A stretch of DNA of 11,255 bases from an uncultured Christensenellaceae bacterium (GCA_910587625.1 CAJUMW010000001.1:174530-185784), one strand, 5' to 3'; positions 1 through 7,731 are shown, counted from the first letter of the stretch. A program made the numbers and translations. Notes: generated from the sequence alone by a model not told the origin.

Positions 1-3000
1 AGCTTAGCGGCGGCATAAACGTTGGAGCGGAAGTCGAGCTGTTCGGCATAAAAGTTACTGCAAACGTAGCGTTGACGACCGAAGAAGTTACGCTTCCCGA
101 TGATTTGGATAGTTACGTCGATATCATGAATGAGGGGATAACGCTTGACGTCGGTTTGATTATTGACGAAAAGGGCAACCTCGGAGACGGTGCGTTACAG
201 TTAAACGGTAAGGTGACGTTAGATTTGATTGGCGGAAAGCTCAATCAGGTTAAAGCCGATTTCGGAGAAATTGCCGTTTACTACAATGCAACGCAAAAAA
301 CGCTGTTTGTAAAAATTGCGGATACAAAATTAAAAATCAATTTACCGGAAACGGACACTGCAAATATCGGAGATATCGGAGAGCTATTGCCCGACGATAT
401 GTCAAACGTTTTGAGCGAACTTATCAAGAATTTAATTGTTGGCGCAAAGGAAATTTCAACCAACGCAAACATTCCGCTCGGTAAAGAATTTTTACCTGTT
501 TCTGCTACTATAACGCTTGAAAACGGTATAGGCGCCGTGCTTGAAACAACGCTTTTCGGAATCAATGCCACAGTGACGGTCGGGTTGAGCAACGAAGCCG
601 TTGCGGACGTTTCGGACATCGACGAGTATATCGACGTTGTTGAAAATATATGGGGCGCGGTCGAGAGTATTATAGGCAATAGCTTGTCTGTAAACGTTTC
701 GGGAAATATTACTAACGACGGCGCGGTTAAATACAGCTTTGACGCTCTGCTCGAATACGACTTCAATCCAGTGACTTACGACGCCGACGGCAATGAAATC
801 AAAAAACCGGCAGTCAACTTAAACACAGGTAAAGTAAATGAGAACGGTGTGCGTGAAGGCGTAAGTTTGAGCGTTGACAGCGAAATTTATCTACACTTTA
901 ATCTAGCTCTCATATGTGCGGTCGAGGGTGCAGACAACCTTTCGCTCGATTTGGTTGTTATGGACGCGACGCCGTCAAATTCAACAAACGGCGTAACGGA
1001 CGGAGGATATGTAAAGGACGGAGTGCTTGACATTTATTTATCCGTTTCAAAGTATGCTTCCGACAGCGAAAATTACGATCCGTTAATGATATATGCCCCT
1101 ATGGACGATATTTTGACGCTCGTATCAATGGTTGCCGCAATGGCAAACCTTGACAATATTTCCTTTGAGGACAACGACGAGCTTAATTCCGCAGTCGCGG
1201 AAATTTCGGGCATAATCGACAGTCTGTTAATCGACAATTATATTCCTTACACCAAGGACCAATTCTCGTCGCTCGGTGACAGTCTTATTCCTCAGATACT
1301 CGGAAAAAGCTTAAAGGACTATATAGATGAGTTGCTCGGCAGCTTGAAAAACACAGCGGACGACGTTGTGCAGAACGGGGACAGTCAAACAGAAAGCACT
1401 ATTTCCCTCAACAAGGATTATGTAAAGAGCATAGCTTGCGGTAACGACAGCTTAAAGCTTACGCTCGACAGCTCGCTTATTTACGGAACAGACGTTGAAG
1501 GGGATATCTCGGTCGAGCTTATTAAGGGGATAACAGCCGATGAAAAAACACGTCTTACGGGCGTTTATCTCGACAATGTGTATTTCGGGGATAAAATTAC
1601 CGACAAACTCGCGCTCGGCGTCGAGCTTAGCTACGGTAACATTCAAAGACCGGACGAAAGTGCGGCGCTCGGCGGATATACTAACTTTAACGGAGTTAGC
1701 GACCTTTTAAAGGCGTTCGTCAACTCGGCAACTCACAAAACGGAGGAAGGAGAAACAAGCTACGAGCTGAACGACTACTTCCTGTTGCAGGGTAAAGTCA
1801 ACGTAAATATTTCGGTTATAGGTATAAATATCGGCGTTGAATTAAATATAAACTCGCTTTCTATAAAAATCGATGAAAACAACAACGTGGCAGTCGACGC
1901 GCATCTTTCCTACCAGGGCGTGCAGATGCTCGGTCAAATAGCTATAAACGGCGACAGCGACGTGTATCTTTCAATCGTAAACGATATGATTTACTTGAAG
2001 CGCATTCAGAAAACATATTGGGAAAAGAGCGGACTTGTAACAAATAAAAAGACTTATGCCTCGCCCGTAGTAGAATACCGCGTTATGCCTTTATCGGCGT
2101 TTTCCGAGGATATTATGAACGAGATTGTGTTCATATTCAACTTCGGTTCGTTGGTTTCCGACCAGCTTACAAATATCGACAGCTCGTCGGGCACAGGCGC
2201 AAACTTCGAAAACAGGGACTTGGGCAATCTGTTCAAATACGTTCTTGCGTACTATACTACCGAGCAAACTTCAAGCTACGAAAAGTGGAATTTCGCTATA
2301 AACGGCAAGTTACTTTCCGATCTTGTGGGAATGACTATGTCAAATATTCCAATTACCTTTATTGCAGACAAAAATGAGGACGGCACGCTTACAGTAACGG
2401 GGCTCGATATAGCAAAATCTACTATGGATCTTGTTTCGGGAATTGTTTCAATGAACTTTGACGGCAACCTTCGCTACTGTAACCCCAACGGTGTAATTGC
2501 CGAAATAAACGGCAAGCCGGTTTATGCGGACAGCTCGCTGTCATTGGATAGCTGCAAAATACCCGAACTGGGCGGGAGAAGCTTTAACAGCGTGCTCGGC
2601 GGCAATAATTTTGCCGATATAGTAAAAAAGACGGATTGGGCTAAACTAACTTCTGACTTATCGCTTACCTACTTTAAGCTCGACTCGTCTACGCCTATAA
2701 CTGTGGTCGATGCGAAAGCAGAATACACGCTCAACACCGATAACACTAAGTTCCAAACGCTTGTCGAGCTTGACGGCATACTGTACAATACTGCTACAAA
2801 TACGTCGTACTCGACCTATGTTCTTCCCGAAGTAAGCGAACTTTTGCCTGTCGAGGGGGAAAAATATTGGGACGAAGTGTACGACTCAACTATGAAAACG
2901 CTGACATACAGCGCAATTTACCAGCCTGTTTTTATCGATATTTTGTCCGATATAAATATGACGGGCGCAAGCTATGACGAAAATCTCGGCAAATACGTTA

Positions 3001-3797
3001 AGTCGCTGAAATACGGCGTGGGTGCAAAAGTCGAACTCCCTTTGCTTGTTTCCGCACCTTCGAGCTATAAATTTATGGGCTATTACGACAATCCCGAATT
3101 TACGGGTATGCCCTTGACCGAAATAACCGTTTCGGGAGACTCCGTCTATTACGCTAAGTGGGAAGGTAAAAATATAAACCTTTCATATTTGAGCGACGTA
3201 AACGCAAACGGGGAAATTACCACCTTGCAGACGGAAAGCATGGTGTTCGGACAACAGTACAGCCTCGCGCCTATGTCGGTGGAAAATCACGTTTTCCTCG
3301 GCTGGTTCGCGCAGACTGACGACGGCTTTGTAAGCATTGCGGACGGAGCTGCGCTCACCGAGTACAGCAAGTGGCTGTTCGGTGAAAGCGACAGTTTGGA
3401 CGTAAATCTCTATGCAGTATTTGTCAAAAATGAAATTGTAATTGATATAACCGAAGTATCGGGCACGCAGTGGAAAATTTTAGGTAATTACTACATTGCA
3501 TATGCCGAGGGTATAAGCGAACAAATTGCAAATTCAGCTCAGGTCGAGTGTTCGGTTGCGGTTACTTACTATGCGCACGGCAAAAAGCTTTTCGGCAGCT
3601 CTTTCAGCTATGACGAAATAGGTAAGGCTAATTTCAGCGGAATGAGCGGCTCGTTAAATAAAACGGGTATGAACTGCGGAAACGCGGTAGGCGGTAAAAA
3701 TTTGCGCGGATCGGTAAAAATATCCGCTTCGTTCAGTTGCGGCGGAATAGCTTTGGGCTCAACCTCCGAGTTTGAACAGTTCAAAGATAAGTCTTAA
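1..3797 (+). CDS. Large repetitive surface/secreted protein with InlB-like repeats, 5'-partial
   Basis: The reading frame is open from the first full codon at base 3 to the TAA ending at 3797 (1264 codons visible), so the true start lies upstream and the TTG at 72 is only an internal codon. I do not recognise the main body. It is rich in D, N, S, G and alternating hydrophobic residues, as in beta-rich extracytoplasmic proteins, and it contains an internal duplication (12-134 and 525-647). Two InlB/Listeria-Bacteroides-type repeats lie near the C-terminus (2994-3167 and 3174-3431), recognised by FMGYYDNPEF...YYAKWEG and FLGWFAQTDDG...LYAVF. These repeats are known from Gram-positive surface proteins. 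A C-terminal module of about 120 residues follows, ending in FEQFKDKS. No LPXTG motif, terminal membrane helix or SLH domain is visible, so anchoring, if any, must come from the missing N-terminus. The surface role is inference. The downstream glycan-priming transferase has its own promoter and need not be linked. Confidence 0.82.
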   Translation, partial: LSGGINVGAEVELFGIKVTANVALTTEEVTLPDDLDSYVDIMNEGITLDVGLIIDEKGNLGDGALQLNGKVTLDLIGGKLNQVKADFGEIAVYYNATQKTLFVKIADTKLKINLPETDTANIGDIGELLPDDMSNVLSELIKNLIVGAKEISTNANIPLGKEFLPVSATITLENGIGAVLETTLFGINATVTVGLSNEAVADVSDIDEYIDVVENIWGAVESIIGNSLSVNVSGNITNDGAVKYSFDALLEYDFNPVTYDADGNEIKKPAVNLNTGKVNENGVREGVSLSVDSEIYLHFNLALICAVEGADNLSLDLVVMDATPSNSTNGVTDGGYVKDGVLDIYLSVSKYASDSENYDPLMIYAPMDDILTLVSMVAAMANLDNISFEDNDELNSAVAEISGIIDSLLIDNYIPYTKDQFSSLGDSLIPQILGKSLKDYIDELLGSLKNTADDVVQNGDSQTESTISLNKDYVKSIACGNDSLKLTLDSSLIYGTDVEGDISVELIKGITADEKTRLTGVYLDNVYFGDKITDKLALGVELSYGNIQRPDESAALGGYTNFNGVSDLLKAFVNSATHKTEEGETSYELNDYFLLQGKVNVNISVIGINIGVELNINSLSIKIDENNNVAVDAHLSYQGVQMLGQIAINGDSDVYLSIVNDMIYLKRIQKTYWEKSGLVTNKKTYASPVVEYRVMPLSAFSEDIMNEIVFIFNFGSLVSDQLTNIDSSSGTGANFENRDLGNLFKYVLAYYTTEQTSSYEKWNFAINGKLLSDLVGMTMSNIPITFIADKNEDGTLTVTGLDIAKSTMDLVSGIVSMNFDGNLRYCNPNGVIAEINGKPVYADSSLSLDSCKIPELGGRSFNSVLGGNNFADIVKKTDWAKLTSDLSLTYFKLDSSTPITVVDAKAEYTLNTDNTKFQTLVELDGILYNTATNTSYSTYVLPEVSELLPVEGEKYWDEVYDSTMKTLTYSAIYQPVFIDILSDINMTGASYDENLGKYVKSLKYGVGAKVELPLLVSAPSSYKFMGYYDNPEFTGMPLTEITVSGDSVYYAKWEGKNINLSYLSDVNANGEITTLQTESMVFGQQYSLAPMSVENHVFLGWFAQTDDGFVSIADGAALTEYSKWLFGESDSLDVNLYAVFVKNEIVIDITEVSGTQWKILGNYYIAYAEGISEQIANSAQVECSVAVTYYAHGKKLFGSSFSYDEIGKANFSGMSGSLNKTGMNCGNAVGGKNLRGSVKISASFSCGGIALGSTSEFEQFKDKS
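12..134 (+). repeat. Internal protein repeat, copy 1
   Basis: This segment encodes a 41-residue unit centred on LFGIKVTANVAL and ending in a DLDSYVD motif. It aligns without gaps to the segment 513 bases downstream, with 16 identical positions by hand count plus many conservative ones. The DNA itself has diverged, so this is an old domain duplication and not a recent tandem repeat. The copy may begin upstream of the window. Confidence 0.6.
525..647 (+). repeat. Internal protein repeat, copy 2
   Basis: This is the second copy of the 41-residue unit, with LFGINATVTVGL and DIDEYID in place of LFGIKVTANVAL and DLDSYVD. The offset from copy 1 is exactly 171 codons. Similar SLSVNVSGNITNDG-type strands follow each copy with small gaps, so the full repeat period is probably about 170 residues. 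Confidence 0.6.
2994..3167 (+). other. InlB B-repeat-like domain 1 (within surface protein)
   Basis: This 58-residue stretch has the Listeria-Bacteroides repeat layout: a beta strand, then a hydrophobic-G-[YW]-[YF] core (KFMGYYDNPEF), then a closing strand (VYYAKWEG). The family is known from internalin B and many Firmicute and Bacteroidetes surface proteins, where it acts as a stalk or spacer. The assignment is by motif only. Confidence 0.72.
3174..3431 (+). other. InlB B-repeat-like domain 2 (within surface protein)
   Basis: A second repeat immediately follows the first. It has the core HVFLGWFAQTDDG and the closing strand VNLYAVFVKN. At about 86 residues it is longer than copy 1, with extra sequence between the core and the last strand, so the match is looser. 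Confidence 0.6.
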
Positions 3798-3868
3798 TCA
3801 TAAAAAACAACGCTTTTCTATATAATTGTATGATAAATTTAACTTTATTTAATTATGTAAAATTAAAG

Positions 3869-3898
3869 GCACTCGAACAATTTGTTTGAGTGCTTTTT
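3869..3898 (+). terminator. Rho-independent terminator of the surface protein gene
   Basis: A 10-bp stem (3869-3878 paired with 3884-3893, one G-U pair) closes a 5-nt loop and is followed directly by five T residues. It lies about 70 nt after the stop codon at 3797. Confidence 0.88.
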
Positions 3899-4016
3899 GT
3901 TCTCGTTTTAAAATACAGCCATTTTATTTTCTATGAGAATTGTCCTTTGTAACGCGCGTTGTTTTTTTGTTTTTTATGCACACAATATTAATAGTATATT
4001 TATCTATATAAAACAC

Positions 4017-4045
4017 TTGAAATTTATGTAATAGTTTGTTATAAT
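4017..4045 (+). promoter_or_regulatory. Sigma-A promoter of the sugar transferase gene
   Basis: The -35 TTGAAA (4017-4022) and -10 TATAAT (4040-4045) are separated by 17 bp. A TG one base before the -10 (4037-4038) gives an extended -10. The predicted start is near 4052, leaving a leader of about 27 nt. Lying after the 3869-3898 terminator, it makes the transferase an independent transcription unit. Confidence 0.85.
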
Positions 4046-4066
4046 TAATTTATAGTTTCACGTTTT

Positions 4067-4071
4067 AGGAG
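4067..4071 (+). promoter_or_regulatory. Ribosome binding site of the sugar transferase gene
   Basis: AGGAG lies 7 nt before the ATG at 4079 and supports that start. Confidence 0.85.
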
Positions 4072-4078
4072 CTTTGTA

Positions 4079-4789
4079 ATGCAAGAGAATAAAAACTCCG
4101 ATTTTGATAAAGAATTACCGTCGGAAAATACTGCCGACGTTTCAGATACCGAAAAAAAGAAGACGGGTTTTAAAACTTTGTCTTACCTGTTTATAAAGCG
4201 CGCGTTCGATATTGTTTCGGCAACGCTGCTTTTGCTTTTGTTGTCTTGGTTTATTCTTATTTGTATATTTGTAAAATGGCTTGAAGATTTTCACAGCCCC
4301 GTCTACATTTCCACGCGCGTGGGTAAGGACGGTAAGCCGTTTAAGTTTATAAAAATCCGCACTATGTGCCCTCACGCCGACGAGTTGAAAGAACAGCTTA
4401 TAGCCGCCGGCTTAAACGAGGCTGATCCCCCGGCTTTTAAAATGGAAAACGACCCGAGAATAACTAAGGTCGGCAAGTTTTTAAGAAGATTTTCCATTGA
4501 CGAGCTGTTGCAGCTTCTCAATATCATCATGGGGCAGATGAGCGTAGTAGGGCCCCGTCCCCCCGAACCTCAGGAAGTAGAGTGCTATGACGAGTATCAA
4601 AAGCAGCGCCTTGCGGTAAAGGGCGGACTATTGTGTCTTTGGCAGATAGAGAAGGACAGAAACAAGGTTACGTTTGACGAGTGGGTCAAGCTTGACCTTG
4701 AATATATCGAAAAGCGTTCGCTTTGGCTGGATATGAAAATTATGTTCAAAGGTCTATATATGGTAATCTTTGACCACAGCGGAAAATAA
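4079..4789 (+). CDS. Monotopic phosphoglycosyl transferase (bacterial sugar transferase family)
   Basis: This 236-residue protein would transfer a sugar phosphate from a nucleotide sugar to undecaprenyl phosphate at the inner face of the membrane, the first step in building a lipid-linked glycan. A charged N-terminal tail of about 35 residues precedes IKRAFDIV and one hydrophobic segment (about residues 45-65), the expected re-entrant membrane helix. The conserved core follows: KFIKIRTM (89-96), the catalytic Asp-Glu pair D141-E142, and QMSVVGPRP (153-161). The C-terminal signature of FDEWVKLDLEYI and SLWLDMKI is present. Its length fits the minimal PglC-like form, with no large multi-helix N-terminal domain. 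The usual DELPQ reads DELLQ, and the usual VKPG reads VKGG (180-183). The sugar substrate cannot be read from sequence. The gene stands alone, with its own promoter and terminator and no other glycan genes in view. Confidence 0.93.
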   Translation: MQENKNSDFDKELPSENTADVSDTEKKKTGFKTLSYLFIKRAFDIVSATLLLLLLSWFILICIFVKWLEDFHSPVYISTRVGKDGKPFKFIKIRTMCPHADELKEQLIAAGLNEADPPAFKMENDPRITKVGKFLRRFSIDELLQLLNIIMGQMSVVGPRPPEPQEVECYDEYQKQRLAVKGGLLCLWQIEKDRNKVTFDEWVKLDLEYIEKRSLWLDMKIMFKGLYMVIFDHSGK

Positions 4790-4800
4790 AACATTAATAG

Positions 4801-4827
4801 AGCGCCCCGAAACAAAGGGGCGCTTTT
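4801..4827 (+). terminator. Terminator after the sugar transferase gene, in a convergent intergenic region
   Basis: An 8-bp perfect GC-rich stem (AGCGCCCC 4801-4808 with GGGGCGCT 4817-4824) closes an 8-nt loop and is followed by a T run on the plus strand. It lies between the convergent transferase and radA genes. On the minus strand the same hairpin is followed only by CTATTAATGTTTT, so termination of radA here is possible but weaker. Confidence 0.85.
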
Positions 4828-4838
4828 AAATAACTTTT

Positions 4839-6203
4839 TTATTTGAAAAGGTTTTTTATCATCGTGTTGACGTAAAGTACGGGCACTATTGAAATTTTAT
4901 CGGCAAATTTTGTCACCGACTTCATATTTTTGGCGGGTATAAGTACCTTTTTAAAACCCATTTTTACGCACTCGGCAACGCGCTTTTCGCAGTATGACAC
5001 CGCTCTCACTTCACCTGTAAGTCCCACTTCTCCGAATACCGCCGTATATTTATCTATCGGCTGCCCGAGATATGCCGATGCAAGCGCGGCGCAAAGCGCA
5101 AGGTCGCAAGCAGGTTCGTTGAGTTTAATACCGCCCATTGCGTTTACGTATACGTCATATCCGCCAAGCGCAAGCGAACACCGCTTTTCAAGCACGGCTA
5201 TAAGCAGCACAAGCTTGTTGTAATCTACGCCGAGCGGCATTCTTCGCGGCTGTCCGAAGGTTGTCTTTGTAACCAAAGTCTGTACCTCAACGTTCATACA
5301 TCTTGCGCCCGTCTGCGAGGGTGTGACGGCTGAACCGGCTTCCTCACCGCGGCTCTCCGATAAGAATACGCCCGAATAATCGGTAACGGCAACAATTCCC
5401 TCTCCCGTCATTTCAAAAACGCCGACTTCGGCAACGTTTCCGAACCTGTTTTTAACTGCGCGCAAAATCCTGAAATTTTCCTGATTTTCCCCCTCGAAGT
5501 ATAGAACGGTGTCCATAATATGCTCCAGCACCTTGGGCCCGGCAAGCGCGCCCTCCTTTGTGACGTGACCGACTATAAAAAACGTAATGCCGCGGCTCTT
5601 TGCAATGCGCATAATTTTCGAGGCGCACTCGCGCACCTGCCCTACCGACCCGGAAGAGGAGGAGAGGTCGTCGGTGTAAACTGCCTGAACGGAGTCTATA
5701 ATGCAAAACTCCACGCCGTCAAGCTCGTCGTCCAAGTTGTCAATACAAGTTTCATTAATTATGTAAAGGTTGTCCGATTTAAGGTTTAATCGCTGTGCGC
5801 GCATTTTTACCTGCGAACAACTCTCTTCGGCGGAAAAATACAGTACTTTGTGGCTACCCGAGAGGTGCGCTGCAATCTGGGTAAGCAGCGTTGATTTGCC
5901 TATGCCGGGATCTCCGCCCAAGAGCACAAGAGACCCTTTAACTATTCCGCCGCCCAAAACGTTGTCGAATTCCGAAATTCCCGACGGGGTGCGGTTGTAT
6001 TTTTCGTAGGTAATTTGAGATAGCAGGCAGGCTTTCGCGCCTGCATTTTGCCGCTTTGTAGTCGTCGGTTCGGCGGCTTTTACAATTTCTTCGACCATTG
6101 TGTTGAACTTGCCGCAAGAGGGACATCTGCCAAGCCATCTTGCGCTTGTCGCGCCGCATTCCGAACAGACGAACTCGGTTGTTGTTTTAGTGTTTTTAGC
6201 CAT
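4839..6203 (-). CDS. radA: DNA repair protein RadA (Sms), branch-migration ATPase
   Basis: RadA is a RecA-like hexameric ATPase that drives branch migration and processing of recombination intermediates. The 454-residue product matches the family's usual length. It begins with a four-cysteine zinc finger (C13, C16, C27, C30). The Walker A motif GDPGIGKS (97-104), the Walker B stretch FCIIDS (about 166-171) and the RadA-specific KNRFG motif (251-255) follow. The C-terminal part is the Lon-protease-like domain, with the typical VNAMGGIKLNEPACDLA stretch. I chose the ATG at 6203 over the in-frame TTG at 6209 because a GAGG (6210-6213 on the complement) is 6 nt from the ATG but touches the TTG. 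The start overlaps the end of ispDF by 8 nt, so translational coupling is likely. It is last in the rqcP-ispDF-radA operon. Confidence 0.97.
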   Translation of the reverse strand: MAKNTKTTTEFVCSECGATSARWLGRCPSCGKFNTMVEEIVKAAEPTTTKRQNAGAKACLLSQITYEKYNRTPSGISEFDNVLGGGIVKGSLVLLGGDPGIGKSTLLTQIAAHLSGSHKVLYFSAEESCSQVKMRAQRLNLKSDNLYIINETCIDNLDDELDGVEFCIIDSVQAVYTDDLSSSSGSVGQVRECASKIMRIAKSRGITFFIVGHVTKEGALAGPKVLEHIMDTVLYFEGENQENFRILRAVKNRFGNVAEVGVFEMTGEGIVAVTDYSGVFLSESRGEEAGSAVTPSQTGARCMNVEVQTLVTKTTFGQPRRMPLGVDYNKLVLLIAVLEKRCSLALGGYDVYVNAMGGIKLNEPACDLALCAALASAYLGQPIDKYTAVFGEVGLTGEVRAVSYCEKRVAECVKMGFKKVLIPAKNMKSVTKFADKISIVPVLYVNTMIKNLFK

Positions 6204-7338
6204 TTTCAACCTCGCATAAAGTTACCGCAGCATACGCGCAGATTCCCAAGCATTGCCCCACAAAGCCGAGCTTTTCGCTTGTGCCTGCGGCTATTGCAAT
6301 GCGGCTTTTATCCATATGTAAAACTTGCGATAAAGTAGTTTTCATATCCTCGATATGCGGCGCAAGTTTTGGCTTTTCAGCCTGTACCGTAATGGAAATA
6401 TTTTTGGGTTCAAGCTTCATTGCCCCCAATATATCCCTTACTTTCGCAAGCATTGCGCGGCTGTCGGCGCCTGAAAGCGACGGGTCGCTATCGGGAAAAT
6501 ATACGCCTATGTCCCTAAGTCCGGCGGCGGAAAGCAAGGCGTCCATAAGCGCATGAATTACGACGTCTCCGTCGCTGTGTGCCGCGAGCGCAAATCCGCA
6601 GTCAATCTTAATTCCGCCGAGCGTCACGCAATTTCCTTCGCACACGGCGTGCACGTCAACACCGAAGCCGATCAACTTGCCGGAAAGCGGAAGGGGATAG
6701 TTGCTTTCAAAGTCGCGTTTAAATGTCAGTTTTACGTTATCCTCGCTGCCCTCTACAATGCGCGGCGGTGCAATAAATTTGCCGTAGACCGCGCTGTCGT
6801 CGGTAAAAACTTCGTTGCCCGAAAGAGAGTATGCATATTTTATATCCTCGGTAATAAACGCCTGCGGAGTCTGAACTCTGTAAACGTCGTCGCGGTTAAG
6901 TCTGTCGGTCACAAGCCCCAGCTCGGCGCAAACGGCGGTGTCTGTAAGCTTTATTGCACAAACTCCGCTGCCGAATTTTTGTGCCGAGTCAATGCAGTTT
7001 ACAATAATTTCTTTAGTTACATAGGGGCGTGCGCCGTCGTGTATAAGCACGATATCTCCCGTAACGTGTTCAAGCGCACGCTTCACGCTTTGCGTACGCG
7101 TTGCGCCGCCTTCGACAACTTTAAAGCCGAACGGGGCGCAAATTGCCGAAATTTCTTTTAAATCGACCTTTGACGAAGTAACTATAACTTCGTCAATTTC
7201 TTTTATGTCGAACTTTTTAAGGGTGTGGTATAAGACAGGTGCGCCGAAGAGTGGGGCAAGCAGCTTGTTTTTATTAAATTGCGCCCGTTCACCCTTGCCG
7301 GCGGCACAGATAATTGCGCTTATTTTTTTTATTTCCAT
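6196..7338 (-). CDS. ispDF: Bifunctional IspD-IspF enzyme of the MEP isoprenoid pathway
   Basis: This 380-residue fusion carries two non-consecutive MEP pathway activities: 2-C-methylerythritol 4-phosphate cytidylyltransferase and 2-C-methylerythritol 2,4-cyclodiphosphate synthase. The IspD half (about 1-220) shows AAGKGER (12-18) with lysine K25, TRTQSV (80-85), DGARP (101-105) and QTPQ (156-159). The IspF half (about 221-380) shows the zinc-site GVDVHA with D228 and H230, AHSDGDVVIHAL with H254 and H262, and TSEKLGF (353-359). All expected catalytic and metal residues appear present in both halves, and the linker is very short. The ATG at 7338 has a GGAG about 6 nt upstream, inside the end of rqcP, with a 3-nt gap between the two genes. 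The downstream end overlaps radA. Confidence 0.97.
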   Translation of the reverse strand: MEIKKISAIICAAGKGERAQFNKNKLLAPLFGAPVLYHTLKKFDIKEIDEVIVTSSKVDLKEISAICAPFGFKVVEGGATRTQSVKRALEHVTGDIVLIHDGARPYVTKEIIVNCIDSAQKFGSGVCAIKLTDTAVCAELGLVTDRLNRDDVYRVQTPQAFITEDIKYAYSLSGNEVFTDDSAVYGKFIAPPRIVEGSEDNVKLTFKRDFESNYPLPLSGKLIGFGVDVHAVCEGNCVTLGGIKIDCGFALAAHSDGDVVIHALMDALLSAAGLRDIGVYFPDSDPSLSGADSRAMLAKVRDILGAMKLEPKNISITVQAEKPKLAPHIEDMKTTLSQVLHMDKSRIAIAAGTSEKLGFVGQCLGICAYAAVTLCEVENG

Positions 7339-7341
7339 AAA

Positions 7342-7584
7342 TTACTCCACAATTTCGTAAAGCGATTGCGCCTCGTCCTTTTTTACGGTTTCTTTAATTT
7401 GTAAAATTTTGAATTTAAGCGCGCCGCCCGTAAATTGAAGTTCAACCAAATCACCCTCTTTAATTTTGTGCCCGGGCTTTACTTCCTTGCCGTTTACAAG
7501 CACTTTGCCCTTGTCGCAAGCCTGTTTCGACAGCGTGCGCCTCTTTAAAATTCTCGATACTTTTAAAAATTTGTCAATTCTCAT
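7342..7584 (-). CDS. rqcP: S4-domain RNA-binding protein, RqcP (YabO) family
   Basis: This 80-residue protein is essentially one S4 domain. It starts MRIDKFLKVSRILKRRTL, which nearly matches Bacillus RqcP/YabO as I recall it, and keeps the early arginines R2, R11, R15 and R16. VLVNGKEVKPGHKIKEGD follows, then a C-terminal KKDEAQSLYEI. RqcP works with RqcH on stalled 50S subunits carrying peptidyl-tRNA, helping add C-terminal alanine tails during ribosome-associated quality control. Other small S4 proteins (Hsp15-like) are the main alternative, but length and motif favour RqcP. It heads the operon, with a leader of about 140 nt from the promoter at 7732-7760. Its ribosome binding site is weak (an AAGAG about 12 nt upstream of the ATG). 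Confidence 0.9.
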   Translation of the reverse strand: MRIDKFLKVSRILKRRTLSKQACDKGKVLVNGKEVKPGHKIKEGDLVELQFTGGALKFKILQIKETVKKDEAQSLYEIVE

Positions 7585-7605
7585 AATATTTAGCTCTTAA
7601 ATCAG

Positions 7606-7634
7606 TTGACGGACTTTAAAATACTTGATATAAT
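7606..7634 (+). promoter_or_regulatory. Strong sigma-A promoter for rpoB
   Basis: The -35 TTGACG (7606-7611) and a perfect -10 TATAAT (7629-7634) are separated by 17 bp, with an extended TG at 7626-7627. The predicted start is near 7641, giving a leader of about 290 nt. I saw no promoter of similar quality closer to rpoB. Confidence 0.8.
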
Positions 7635-7648
7635 AATACACTGTATTA
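7634..7648. promoter_or_regulatory. Perfect operator-like palindrome at the rpoB start point
   Basis: TAATACA and TGTATTA are perfect inverted arms around a single C at 7641. The site overlaps the last base of the -10 box and covers the predicted +1, a classic repressor position. I cannot name the regulator. AT-rich DNA yields short palindromes by chance, but seven perfect pairs at this exact place is notable. Confidence 0.5.
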
Positions 7649-7731
7649 GAATGCGAATTTTGCACTATCGGCATATTTCAGCCGCTAAAAACCGACAAAA
7701 TTCTACGCATTTTCAGCCCTTTTTCTCGATT

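Noticed and set aside
281..766. Minus-strand open frame of 161 codons
   Set aside because: It is antisense to the surface protein, and its Ser/Thr/Pro-rich composition is what reversing that reading frame produces.
3951..3973. AACGCGCGTT palindrome followed by a T-rich run, resembling a second terminator
   Set aside because: The palindrome has no room for a loop beyond two bases, leaving at most a 4-bp stem. The clear terminator is at 3869-3898.
6204..6209. TTG at 6207-6209 as an upstream start of radA
   Set aside because: The GAGG ribosome binding site abuts the TTG but is correctly spaced for the ATG at 6203, and RadA proteins normally begin MAK just before the zinc finger.
6553..7161. 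Plus-strand open frame of 202 codons
   Set aside because: It is fully antisense to ispDF, whose motifs are intact on the other strand. Its sequence is rich in C, N and R with no domain.
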